From: DASTBU01 sp035711845
GTDB taxonomy: Bacteria > Acidobacteriota > Vicinamibacteria > Vicinamibacterales > 2-12-FULL-66-21
Assembly (NCBI GenBank): GCA_035711845.1
Contig: DASTBU010000157.1
Coordinates: 1-64,000 of the forward strand
Direction: 5' to 3'
Length of the DNA stretch: 64,000 nucleotides
Positions 17,315-25,220 of this stretch are shown here, one piece after another; within the stretch, counting starts at the first letter, position 1; each line of letters opens with the position of its first letter. Position numbers and translations under genes: made by a program. The notes beneath the pieces were generated by a model that did no database searches, was not told the origin of the DNA, and saw only the letters and a program-made list of their open reading frames with translations.

Positions 17315-19377
17315 CGTTGGCTGACATGCGGGGCGCGAGGATCTTCCTCGCGTCCTTCCTCGTTCTCTTCCTCGAGATCGCGCTGATACGCTGGATGCCG
17401 GCCTACGTCCGGCTGCTCGCCTACTTCTCGAATTTCATCCTGCTCGCGAGCTTCCTCGGTATCGGCGTCGGATGCCTTCTGGCTCCCGCACGGGTGCGGC
17501 TGTTCCTCTGGTTCCCGCTGCTGCAGGCGTTGGTCATCGCCGCCGTGTATTTCTTCAGGCTCGAGGTGGGCGTCGGCGCATCGGGCAGCATCTACTTCAC
17601 CAGCGGCACCGACGCGCCCGTCGTCTCTGTCGAGAGCACGATGTTGCTGCCGATCCTGTTCGTAGTGGTGGCCGCGCTCTTCACCACGCTGGCGCAGCGC
17701 ATGGGCCGTGAGATGTCCACCTTGCCTCCGTTGCGCGGCTACACCGTCAATCTGGTCGGGAGCGTGGCGGGCGTGGCCGCCTTCGGTGTGATGTCGTGGC
17801 TGCAGCTGTCCCCGACGTGGTGGTTTGGCGTGGCCTTCGGCGCCGCGCTGCCGCTTCTCGCGACGCCAGACCCGGCGCCCGGCGCCGCCAGCCGGCTCGG
17901 CGCGCTCGGGCTGACGGCGAACGTGGCGCTGCTGGCGATGGCCCTGGTCCTCGTGCATCTGATGGCGCGCAGCGCCATGTGGTCTCCGTACTACAAGGTC
18001 ACGGTGGGCCAGGATGGGCCCGACACCGTGGTGGAAGTGAACAACATCTTCCACCAGTCCATGGCGCCAGTCGATCAGAAAGAGTACTTCTACCAGTGGC
18101 CGTACATGGTGTTCGGCGACAGCTTCGACGACGTCCTGATTCTCGGCGCCGGCTCCGGCACCGACGTCGCCGCGGCGCTGAAACACGGCGCGAAGCACGT
18201 GGACGCGGTGGAAATCGATCCCGTCATCATCGAGCTGGGCCGCCGTCACCATCCCGATCGTCCCTATTCGGATCCGCGCGTGACGGTGATCAACGACGAC
18301 GCGCGGCATTTCCTGCGGACGAGCACGAAGACGTACGATCTGGTCGTCTTTGCGCTGATCGACTCGCTCACGATGCAGTCCAGCTTCTCCGGCGTGAGGC
18401 TGGAGAGCTATATGTTCACCGTGGAGTCGTTCACTGCCGTCCGGGATCACCTGGCGCCAGACGGGCTGCTCGTCGTCTACAACTACTTCCGGGAACGCTG
18501 GCTGGTCGATCGCCTGGCGAACACCGCGGCGGCTGCATTCGAGCATGAGCCGCGCGTACACGTCCACGAGGCGCGCGCCTACCTCGGCGTGCTCATGGCA
18601 GGACCGCGGCTGGACCGGCTCGAGACCGATCCCGAAATCCCCGATCGGGTGACGGCGTTCGGGCAGTCGCACGCGCCCAGCCCGGGACGCTGGTACGAAC
18701 GGAATGCGTCGATCGAGCCGGCGTCGGACGACTGGCCGTTCCTGTACCTGAGGGACCGTCACCTTCCCCGGCACTACGTCTGGGCGCTCGTGCTGATCCT
18801 CTCGCTCTCACTCGCTGTCGTCATGGCCATCGTGCGAGGGGAGTCGGGAACCTGGTCCTGGCAGTTCTTCCTGCTCGGCGCGGGCTTCATGATGCTCGAG
18901 ACCAAGTCGATCATTCAGTTCGCACTGTTGTGGGGTTCGACGTGGGTGGTGGCATCGCTGGCGATACTGGCGGTGCTTGGTATGGCGCTCGTGTCCAACC
19001 TCATCGTCTCGAAGGTCGAGATCACGATGCCGTGGCTGGTCGGCGCCGCGCTGACCTTCCTGCTGGCGATCAACTACCTGGTCCCGGTGGGACGGATCGG
19101 ATTCGACAGCCGCGCGGCCGAGTCGGTGTTCTATGCTGTCCTGATGTTCAGCCCGATCCTGTGCGCCGGCCTGCTGTTCGGTTCGGCGATCAAGCGTTCG
19201 GGTTCGGTCGCGCGCGACTACGGCACGAACCTGCTGGGCGCGATGGTGGGAGGCGTCGGCGAGTACCTGTCCCTCGTGACCGGGTTCCAGTGGCTGCTGC
19301 TGGTGATTGCCTTGTGTTATTTTGGCGCGCTCGTGGCGCGGCAATCCGAGTCGGCGGCCCCGGCGAGGGCACGATAA
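17311..19377 (+). CDS. Membrane-embedded spermidine synthase-like protein
   Basis: 688 residues. Several N-terminal membrane segments (ARIFLASFLVLFLEIALIRW, LIAAVYFF, LLPILFVVVAALFTTL, plus two more) precede a spermidine-synthase-type SAM domain at about 260-480 (VLILGAGSGTDVAAALKHG, VDAVEIDPVIIELG, VTVINDDARHFL, YDLVVFALIDSL). Six or so further membrane segments follow (ALVLILSLSLAVVMAIV, LLLVIALCYFGAL). The YDVIVVD-type catalytic loop reads YDLVVFALID, so polyamine synthesis is doubtful. The gene starts within the stop of the DUF885 gene and precedes the cytochrome gene by 16 nt, suggesting co-transcription. Confidence 0.85.
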   Translation: MTLADMRGARIFLASFLVLFLEIALIRWMPAYVRLLAYFSNFILLASFLGIGVGCLLAPARVRLFLWFPLLQALVIAAVYFFRLEVGVGASGSIYFTSGTDAPVVSVESTMLLPILFVVVAALFTTLAQRMGREMSTLPPLRGYTVNLVGSVAGVAAFGVMSWLQLSPTWWFGVAFGAALPLLATPDPAPGAASRLGALGLTANVALLAMALVLVHLMARSAMWSPYYKVTVGQDGPDTVVEVNNIFHQSMAPVDQKEYFYQWPYMVFGDSFDDVLILGAGSGTDVAAALKHGAKHVDAVEIDPVIIELGRRHHPDRPYSDPRVTVINDDARHFLRTSTKTYDLVVFALIDSLTMQSSFSGVRLESYMFTVESFTAVRDHLAPDGLLVVYNYFRERWLVDRLANTAAAAFEHEPRVHVHEARAYLGVLMAGPRLDRLETDPEIPDRVTAFGQSHAPSPGRWYERNASIEPASDDWPFLYLRDRHLPRHYVWALVLILSLSLAVVMAIVRGESGTWSWQFFLLGAGFMMLETKSIIQFALLWGSTWVVASLAILAVLGMALVSNLIVSKVEITMPWLVGAALTFLLAINYLVPVGRIGFDSRAAESVFYAVLMFSPILCAGLLFGSAIKRSGSVARDYGTNLLGAMVGGVGEYLSLVTGFQWLLLVIALCYFGALVARQSESAAPARAR

Positions 19378-19393
19378 CGAGCGAGGATGGACG

Positions 19394-19771
19394 ATGAGAG
19401 ACTTGCGAATGATTCTGGCAGGCGTGCTGGCGACGACTGTCTGCATGATCGGTGTCGCCAGCGCACAGCAGAAGGCGCCAGCGAGCGCCAAGCCGACGGC
19501 GGCCCAGCAGAAGGCGCTCGAGAACTACCAGACGATCTGCCAACCCTGTCACGGGGCGAAGGGGAACTCTCCCATGCCCACGATGAGCCTCGTGGACCGG
19601 GACTGGAAGCAGGGCACGAGCACGGCCGAAATTGCCAAGACAATTGCCGAAGGCATCCCCGGCACGGCGATGCTGCCGAACAAGGACAAGCTCAGCAAAG
19701 AGGAGATACTGGAGCTTGCGAAGCTCGTGCGCACGTTCGATCCGAAGCTGAAACCCGAGAAGGGCAAATGA
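19394..19771 (+). CDS. Small exported c-type cytochrome
   Basis: 125 residues. Signal peptide at about 1-24 (RMILAGVLATTVCMIGVASA), then a single haem-binding CQPCH at 49-53 and a likely distal methionine in GTAMLPNKDKLS. It fits the small cytochrome c class (CCXXX/cbb3-type fold). The start ATG 19394 has GAGGATG-type purines just upstream. As a periplasmic electron carrier it is a good candidate acceptor for the GMC dehydrogenase in the same region, though this is inferred from neighbourhood only. Confidence 0.88.
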   Translation: MRDLRMILAGVLATTVCMIGVASAQQKAPASAKPTAAQQKALENYQTICQPCHGAKGNSPMPTMSLVDRDWKQGTSTAEIAKTIAEGIPGTAMLPNKDKLSKEEILELAKLVRTFDPKLKPEKGK

Positions 19772-19802
19772 TCGCGCGATCGCGCGATCGGGTGATCGGG
19801 TG
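19772..19802. repeat. Octamer array, GATCGCGC/GATCGGGT
   Basis: Units of about 8 nt (GATCGCGC, GATCGGGT) fill the whole space between the cytochrome stop and the Gfo/Idh start. A related palindromic stretch lies at 25190-25217. Confidence 0.7.
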
Positions 19803-20933
19803 ATGGGCGAGATCAACGTTGCGCTGATCGGGTACGCGTTCATGGGCCGTGCGCACAGCAATGCGTACCGGCAGGTGTCGCCGTTCTTCAGGCCGCGGCT
19901 GCGGCCGCGGATGAAGGTGCTGTGCGGGCGGACGACAGCGAACGTCGAGAAGGCGGCGCGCGACCTCGGCTGGGAGGAGGCGGCGACGGACTGGAAGACG
20001 GTCGTGACGCGGCCCGACATTCACCTCGTCGACATCAGCACCCCCGGAGACTCGCACGCGGAGATCGCCATCGCGGCCGCGCGGGCCGGGAAGGCCGTAC
20101 TCTGCGAGAAGCCGCTCGCCAACAGCGTGCGCGACGCGGAGCGGATGCTCGCCGCCGCCCAGAAGTCGGGCGTCGTTCACATGGTCTGCCACAACTACCG
20201 CCGCGCGCCTGCGGTGATGCTGGCGAGGCAGCTGATATCAGACGGTCAGCTCGGCGAGATCCGCCACTACCGCGGGACCTACCTTCAGGACTGGATCACC
20301 AATCCGACGTTTCCGCTGGTATGGCGCCTGGATCGGCACAAGGCCGGGTCGGGAGCGCTCGGGGACCTCGCGGCGCATTCCATCGATCTGGCCCGGTTCC
20401 TCGTCGGCGAGATCACCGAGGTGGCAGGACACCAGGAGACCTTCATCAAGCAAAGGCCGCTTCCGGGCAACCCGCGGCGCACGGGCCGCGTGACCGTTGA
20501 CGATGCGTCCACGGCGCTCGTGCGGTTTGCCAATGGCGCGATGGGCACGATCGAGGCGACGCGCCTGGCGCTGGGGAGAAAGAACTTCAACCGCTTCGAG
20601 ATCAACGGCAGCCGCGGCAGCCTGGCCTTCAATCTGGAGCGGATGAACGAGCTGGAGGTCTACCTCGAATCAGGTCAGCGGGCGGTTCGAGGCTTCCACC
20701 GCGTGCTCGTCACAGAGCCGGACCATCCCTACGTCAAGGCCTGGTGGCCCCCGGGCCACATCATCGGATACGAGCACACGTTCGTGCACACCGTGTACGA
20801 CCTGCTCGAAGCGATCGCCGACGAGCGGGTTCCCGAGCCGAGCTTCGTAGATGGCGTCCGCAACCAGCGGGTCCTCGACGCGATCGAGAAGGCGGCCAGG
20901 AGGAAGCGCTGGGTATCAGTTCGCAGGGATTGA
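19803..20933 (+). CDS. Gfo/Idh/MocA family NAD(P)-dependent oxidoreductase
   Basis: 376 residues, cytoplasmic (no signal). The N-terminal Rossmann motif is VALIGYAFMGRAHSNAYRQ, and the dinucleotide/catalytic EKP motif is GKAVLCEKPLANSV. HNYRRAPAVMLARQL and GDLAAHSIDLARFL follow in the C-terminal alpha/beta domain. Gfo/Idh enzymes oxidise or reduce sugars, often at C3. Next to DUF1080 and a sugar isomerase it may interconvert glucose and 3-keto-glucose. ATG 19803 is chosen over the GTG one codon earlier. It precedes the isomerase gene on the same strand. Confidence 0.9.
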   Translation: MGEINVALIGYAFMGRAHSNAYRQVSPFFRPRLRPRMKVLCGRTTANVEKAARDLGWEEAATDWKTVVTRPDIHLVDISTPGDSHAEIAIAAARAGKAVLCEKPLANSVRDAERMLAAAQKSGVVHMVCHNYRRAPAVMLARQLISDGQLGEIRHYRGTYLQDWITNPTFPLVWRLDRHKAGSGALGDLAAHSIDLARFLVGEITEVAGHQETFIKQRPLPGNPRRTGRVTVDDASTALVRFANGAMGTIEATRLALGRKNFNRFEINGSRGSLAFNLERMNELEVYLESGQRAVRGFHRVLVTEPDHPYVKAWWPPGHIIGYEHTFVHTVYDLLEAIADERVPEPSFVDGVRNQRVLDAIEKAARRKRWVSVRRD

Positions 20934-20976
20934 GGCGCGTTGCGCATGCCTGTGCGACCAACGGGCCCGCGGCTGT

Positions 20977-21054
20977 CACGATGGACACGATGAACGCGAA
21001 GAACACGATGGCTTTTTGAATAGGTCTCATCGTGTTCATCGAATCTTCGTGTTG
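20977..21054. repeat. Inverted repeat cluster, GAACACGAT family
   Basis: Left arm 20977-21011 contains several CACGATG/GAACGCGAAGAAC units. The right arm 21026-21054 reads as its inverse (CATCGTGTTCATCG, TCTTCGTGTT), around a 14-nt A/T-richer centre. It sits between the Gfo/Idh gene and the isomerase gene. Confidence 0.65.
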
Positions 21055-21120
21055 ACCGTCGGTTCGTTGCACAAGTTGTCCGCGCGCGTTTTGCAGCTCA
21101 CATTGCACCAGGAACTCGAC

Positions 21121-22083
21121 ATGAAACTTGGCGTCTTCACCGTGCTCTTCGCCGACAAACCGTTCGAGCAAACCCTGGACTACGTCGTCGAGCTCGGTCT
21201 CGACGCGGTCGAGATCGGCACGGGCGGGTATCCCGGCAACGCGCACTGCCATCCCGCGCAGCTGTTGCGGAGCGAGCGCAGGCTGACCGCCTTTCGCGAG
21301 GCCATCCGTCGGCGAGGCCTCGTCATCAGTGCGCTCAGCTGCCACGGCAATCCGATACATCCCCAAGCGCGGCGGGCACGCGAGGACCACCAGGTGTTCC
21401 TGCAGACGGTGGAGCTGGCGCGGAGGCTCGATGTGGGCTCCGTGATTACCTTCAGCGGCTGTCCCGGCGGAGATCCGAGGGCGACACAGCCGAACTGGAT
21501 CGTGTCGCCCTGGCCGCCGGAGTTCTCCGAGATGCTGGAGTGGCAGTGGAAGGAGCGGGTCAAGCCGTACTGGAAGGAGACCGCGCGGCTCTGCCACTCG
21601 GCCGGCGTCCGTGTGGCGATCGAGATGCACCCGAACTTCGTCGCGTATAACCCGGAAACGATGATGCGGCTGCATGACGTGGCGCCGAAGGTCATCGGCT
21701 GCAACTTCGATCCCAGCCACATGTTCTGGCAGGGCATCGACGTCGCGTCCGCGATCCGGACACTCGGCGACGCCATTCTCCACGTACACGCCAAGGACTG
21801 CCGGATCGACAAGGCCAACGTCATGCGCAACGGCGTGCTGGACGCCAAGAAGTACACGCGCGAGCTGGAGCGCTCCTGGATCTTCCGTACTGTCGGCTAT
21901 GGCAACGACCTTCTCGTCTGGAAGGACATCGTCAGCAACCTTCGCCTGGTGGGTTACGACCACGTACTCAGCATCGAGCACGAGGACAGCGTCATGTCAG
22001 GGGCCGAGGGGTTCAAGAAAGCGGTCGAGTTCCTCAAAGGCGTCGTGATCAGGGAGGCGGCGGGGAAGGCTTATTGGGCGTAG
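21121..22083 (+). CDS. Sugar phosphate isomerase/epimerase (xylose isomerase-like TIM barrel)
   Basis: 320 residues of the AP-endonuclease-2/xylose-isomerase TIM-barrel family. It opens MKLGVFTVLFADKPFEQTLD and then ELGLDAVEIGTGGYP. Metal-ligand positions appear in VRVAIEMHPNFVAYN (Glu), GCNFDPSHMFWQG (Asp/His), ILHVHAKDCRID (His) and VLSIEHED (Glu), the usual four-ligand set. Open frame continues upstream through repeats, but ATG 21121 gives the normal family start. Homologues act as ketose or keto-sugar isomerases in pathways with Gfo/Idh and DUF1080 proteins. Cytoplasmic. Confidence 0.9.
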   Translation: MKLGVFTVLFADKPFEQTLDYVVELGLDAVEIGTGGYPGNAHCHPAQLLRSERRLTAFREAIRRRGLVISALSCHGNPIHPQARRAREDHQVFLQTVELARRLDVGSVITFSGCPGGDPRATQPNWIVSPWPPEFSEMLEWQWKERVKPYWKETARLCHSAGVRVAIEMHPNFVAYNPETMMRLHDVAPKVIGCNFDPSHMFWQGIDVASAIRTLGDAILHVHAKDCRIDKANVMRNGVLDAKKYTRELERSWIFRTVGYGNDLLVWKDIVSNLRLVGYDHVLSIEHEDSVMSGAEGFKKAVEFLKGVVIREAAGKAYWA

Positions 22084-22086
22084 GCC

Positions 22087-22178
22087 TCTTGGTCCCAGGG
22101 TCCCAGGGTCCCTGGTCCCTCGGTCCCTGGTCCTTCGTCCCTGGTCCCGGTCCCTGGTCCTTCGTCCCTGGTCCTCGG
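22087..22178. repeat. Heptamer array, GGTCCCT family
   Basis: Units GGTCCCA, GGTCCCT, GGTCCTT and similar, mostly 7-8 nt apart, fill the space between the convergent stops of the isomerase and MFS genes. Confidence 0.8.
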
Positions 22179-22182
22179 TCGA

Positions 22183-23376
22183 TTAGTGCGGTGCAGTCTG
22201 GGTTGGCTTGAACAGGGCGACGAACGCCACCATGATCGCGGCGGCGGCGGCGGCGGGGACCAGCCAGATGCCTTGCCAGTCGTGCGTGCCGTCGGGCCGG
22301 AGATAGGCGTCCACGACCTGCCCGGAGACGTAGGCGCCGATGAAGTAGCCGAGGCCGTTCGTCACGAAGTTCAGCAGCCCCTGTGCGGCCGCTCGGATCT
22401 TCTCGCCTGCCTGCTGGTCCGTGTAGATCTGGCCACTCACGAAAAAGAAGTCGTAGCAGATCCCGTGGAGGACGATGCCGATGTAGATCAGCCACATCCC
22501 GGATCCGGCGTCGCCGTAAGCGAAGGCCACGTAGCGCAGGGCCCAGGCAAGCATGCCGATCGACATGATCCACTTGATCCCCGCGCGCAGGAGGAACATC
22601 GGCAGCAGGAGCATGAACAGGATCTCGCTCATCTGCCCGAAGGTCTGGATGAACGCGGGTTCCGGGGCGCCGATTTCGTTCAAGAACGGGTTGGTGAACG
22701 CGTAGTAGAACTGCAGGGGGATGCAGAGCAGGAACGATCCGGCGACGAAGACGAGGAACGCGCGGCTCTTGAAGAGGTGGAGCGCGTCGAGGCCCAGTGC
22801 ATCACGCACCGAGAAGGGAGCGCCCGCGGCCTTGGGCGGCGTGTGTGGGAGCGCCAGCGAGACGACGCCCATGACCACCGACGCCGTCGCCGCCAACTGC
22901 ATCGGTGTCGCCAGCGCGTCGGCGCGCAGGACCTTACCGACGATGATGCCCGCGACGATCCAGCCGATCGTGCCAAGGACACGGATCACCGGGAAGTCGC
23001 GAGCGGGGTTCTGCACGTGGTGAAACGCGACGGAATTGGTCAGCGACAGCGTTGGCATGTAGCAGAGAGCGTAGCCGATGAGGAGCGGGTAGAAGGTCGC
23101 CCACTCGCTCTGCCTCGAGACCATCCACATCAGCGCGGCCCCGCCGAAATGCAGGAGCGCCAGGAGCTTTTCCGACGCGAAGAAGCGATCGGCCACGATA
23201 CCCATGAAGAACGGGGAGACCAGTGCGGCAATCGCCGTCGCGCCGTAGGCCAGCCCGATCTGCGATCCAGAGAACCCGAGCGTCTGTCCGAGGTAGGTGC
23301 CCATGGTGACGAACCAGGATCCCCAGATGAAGTACTGAAGAAACATCATCAAGGACAGACGCACGCGCACGCTCAT
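22183..23376 (-). CDS. MFS permease, nucleoside:H+ symporter (NHS)-like
   Basis: 397 residues with about 12 hydrophobic segments and no signal peptide. The start MSVRVRLSLMMFLQYFIWGSW and the following TMGTYLGQTLGFSGSQIGLAYG are characteristic of the NHS/NupG-like group often found next to sugar isomerase genes in Acidobacteriota, Planctomycetota and Bacteroidota. It is an inner-membrane transporter. Context suggests it imports a sugar or keto-sugar product of the local pathway rather than a nucleoside. It is convergent with the isomerase gene. Confidence 0.85.
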   Translation of the reverse strand: MSVRVRLSLMMFLQYFIWGSWFVTMGTYLGQTLGFSGSQIGLAYGATAIAALVSPFFMGIVADRFFASEKLLALLHFGGAALMWMVSRQSEWATFYPLLIGYALCYMPTLSLTNSVAFHHVQNPARDFPVIRVLGTIGWIVAGIIVGKVLRADALATPMQLAATASVVMGVVSLALPHTPPKAAGAPFSVRDALGLDALHLFKSRAFLVFVAGSFLLCIPLQFYYAFTNPFLNEIGAPEPAFIQTFGQMSEILFMLLLPMFLLRAGIKWIMSIGMLAWALRYVAFAYGDAGSGMWLIYIGIVLHGICYDFFFVSGQIYTDQQAGEKIRAAAQGLLNFVTNGLGYFIGAYVSGQVVDAYLRPDGTHDWQGIWLVPAAAAAAIMVAFVALFKPTQTAPH

Positions 23377-23427
23377 GGGACCTCACAGGAATGCTGCGGT
23401 GGCGATGCGGTATTACAGCACAAAAAA

Positions 23428-23466
23428 GAAAGGCTGAAGGTTGAAGGCTGAAGGCTGAAGGCTGAA
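23428..23466. repeat. Heptamer array, GGCTGAA family
   Basis: About five copies of AGGCTGA/AGGTTGA-type 7-nt units between the divergent MFS and Gfo/Idh genes. The inverse form (CTTCAGC) occurs at 60771-60792. Confidence 0.75.
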
Positions 23467-23503
23467 GTCGGCCGAACCGCGGGGTGCGATGCGATCCTTG
23501 AAG

Positions 23504-23509
23504 TAGAAT
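23504..23509 (+). promoter_or_regulatory. Candidate -10 element of the Tat Gfo/Idh gene
   Basis: TAGAAT, about 59 nt before ATG 23568; same hexamer as upstream of the GMC and DUF885 genes. The -35 region is weak. Confidence 0.25.
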
Positions 23510-23567
23510 GTGCCCCGCCAGCCTCTTCGCGGCACGCGACGGGGCGGTCCTCCGGGAGTGGTGAATC

Positions 23568-25187
23568 ATGAGCAAGTCGAATTCGGAACGGCAGCGGCCG
23601 GCTGAAGAGCCGTCGGGCGTGTCACGGCGCGATTTCGTGACGACGGCCGCGGCCGCCGGCGCCGGGCTCGTCATCGTGCCGCGCACGGTGCTGGGCCGCG
23701 GCTTCCAGGCGCCCAGCGATACGGTGAACATTGCGACCATCGGGATCGGCGGAATGGGCGCGAACAACACGCGTGCGGTGATGAGCCAGAACATCGTGGC
23801 AGTCTGCGACGTGGACGAGGCCCTGCTGGGTCGCGCGCTCTCACGGTTCGAGTCCGCATTGAACCCGCCGCCGGCTACGCCCCCCTCGCAAGCGTCAAGT
23901 CGGCCGGTGAGGGAGCCCCGCCCGCCGACGGCCGCACAACTGGCCGCCAACGAGAAGTTCCCCAAGCAGAACGAGATGGAGAACTTGCAGAAGTTCGTCG
24001 ACCGCCAGCTGCCGAAGCTTCAGCGGTACCGCGACTATCGCGAGATGCTCGAGAAGCAGAAGGATATCGACGCAGTGATCGTGGCGACGCCGGATCACAT
24101 GCACGCGGTGATTGCCCTGGCTGCGATGGATCTGGGCAAGCACGTGTACGTGCAGAAGCCGCTCTGCTGGTCCGTACACGAGTCGCGGCGTCTAGCCGAA
24201 AAGGCGACAGCGAGCAAAGTCGTCACGCAGATGGGCAACCAGGGGCACTCGCGAGACGAGGCGCGGGTCGGGTACGAATACCTCGTCGGTGGCGCCATCG
24301 GCGAGGTCCATGAAATTCACGTCTGGACCAATCGGCCGCTCGGCTACTGGCCGCAGGGCGTCCCGCGTCCCGCGCCATTGCCGTTGGACGCCCAGCAACC
24401 GCTGCGCTGGAACGGCTCCGGCATCAATGCGCGCCTGGCGAACGCCATGGCGGGCGCGTACCCCGTGCCCGATCAGCTCTCCTGGGACCTGTTCATCGGC
24501 GTCGCGCCGCTGGTCGAGTATCACCCGATTTACCACCCGTTCAACTGGCGAGGCTGGGTGGAGTGGGGACAGGGCGCTCTCGGCGACATGGGGGCTCACC
24601 TGCTCGACCATCCGTTCTGGGCGCTGAAGCTCGGGCTGCCGACGACGATCGAGACGCTCTCCACCCCGTTCAACCGTGTGTGTTACCCGCACGCGACGAC
24701 GACCTACTATCAGTTCCCCGCAAGGGGCAGCATGCCGCCGGTCCGGCTGACCTGGTACGACGGCGGGCTTACGCCCCCGAAGCCGGAGGAGATCGGCGAC
24801 GAGCCACTGAACGGCGAAGGCGGGATCCTCTACATCGGCAGCAAGGGCAAGATGCTTCAGGATACCTACGGGCTCAATCCGCGGCTGCTGCCGCAGTCTC
24901 TGAATGACTCCGCCGGCGACCCCAAACCGATCCTGCCGCGCGTCCCCTCTGAGGCCCACGAAATGAACTGGGTCGACGCCATCAAGGGCCGGCAGGAGAT
25001 CTCATGCGCCTTCGAGTACGCGTCGTCGCTCACGGAGGTGATGCTGCTCGGGATCGCATCGCTGCGCGCCGGTGGACGGATTCACTACGACGCAACCAGC
25101 ATGCGCATCACCAACACGCCGCGAACGGACGAAGATCCGAATCAGTATTTGCGGAGGGAATACAGGAGAGGCTGGGAGATCGGGTGA
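23568..25187 (+). CDS. Gfo/Idh/MocA family oxidoreductase with twin-arginine signal
   Basis: 539 residues. Twin-arginine signal SRRDFVTTAAAAGAGLVIV at about 20-40, then a Rossmann motif NIATIGIGGMGANNTRAV. The canonical EKP is replaced by QKP in HVYVQKPLCWSVHES, as is common in Tat-exported members. An insert rich in proline and alanine (about 100-125) precedes the rest of the NAD domain. The C-terminal domain has GQGALGDMGAHLLDHPFW. GGGAG lies about 11 nt before the ATG. Exported Gfo/Idh proteins keep a bound NAD and act on glycosides in the periplasm (GH109-like chemistry is one option). It probably belongs with the DUF1080/GMC set. Confidence 0.88.
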   Translation: MSKSNSERQRPAEEPSGVSRRDFVTTAAAAGAGLVIVPRTVLGRGFQAPSDTVNIATIGIGGMGANNTRAVMSQNIVAVCDVDEALLGRALSRFESALNPPPATPPSQASSRPVREPRPPTAAQLAANEKFPKQNEMENLQKFVDRQLPKLQRYRDYREMLEKQKDIDAVIVATPDHMHAVIALAAMDLGKHVYVQKPLCWSVHESRRLAEKATASKVVTQMGNQGHSRDEARVGYEYLVGGAIGEVHEIHVWTNRPLGYWPQGVPRPAPLPLDAQQPLRWNGSGINARLANAMAGAYPVPDQLSWDLFIGVAPLVEYHPIYHPFNWRGWVEWGQGALGDMGAHLLDHPFWALKLGLPTTIETLSTPFNRVCYPHATTTYYQFPARGSMPPVRLTWYDGGLTPPKPEEIGDEPLNGEGGILYIGSKGKMLQDTYGLNPRLLPQSLNDSAGDPKPILPRVPSEAHEMNWVDAIKGRQEISCAFEYASSLTEVMLLGIASLRAGGRIHYDATSMRITNTPRTDEDPNQYLRREYRRGWEIG

Positions 25188-25217
25188 ACGCGCGATCGCT
25201 CGATCGCGCGATCACCG
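25183..25217. repeat. GATCGCGC-type palindromic repeat
   Basis: Overlapping CGATCGCGCGATC units run past the Gfo/Idh stop into the gap before the convergent BNR gene. Related to the array at 19772. Confidence 0.55.
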
Positions 25218-25220
25218 AAT

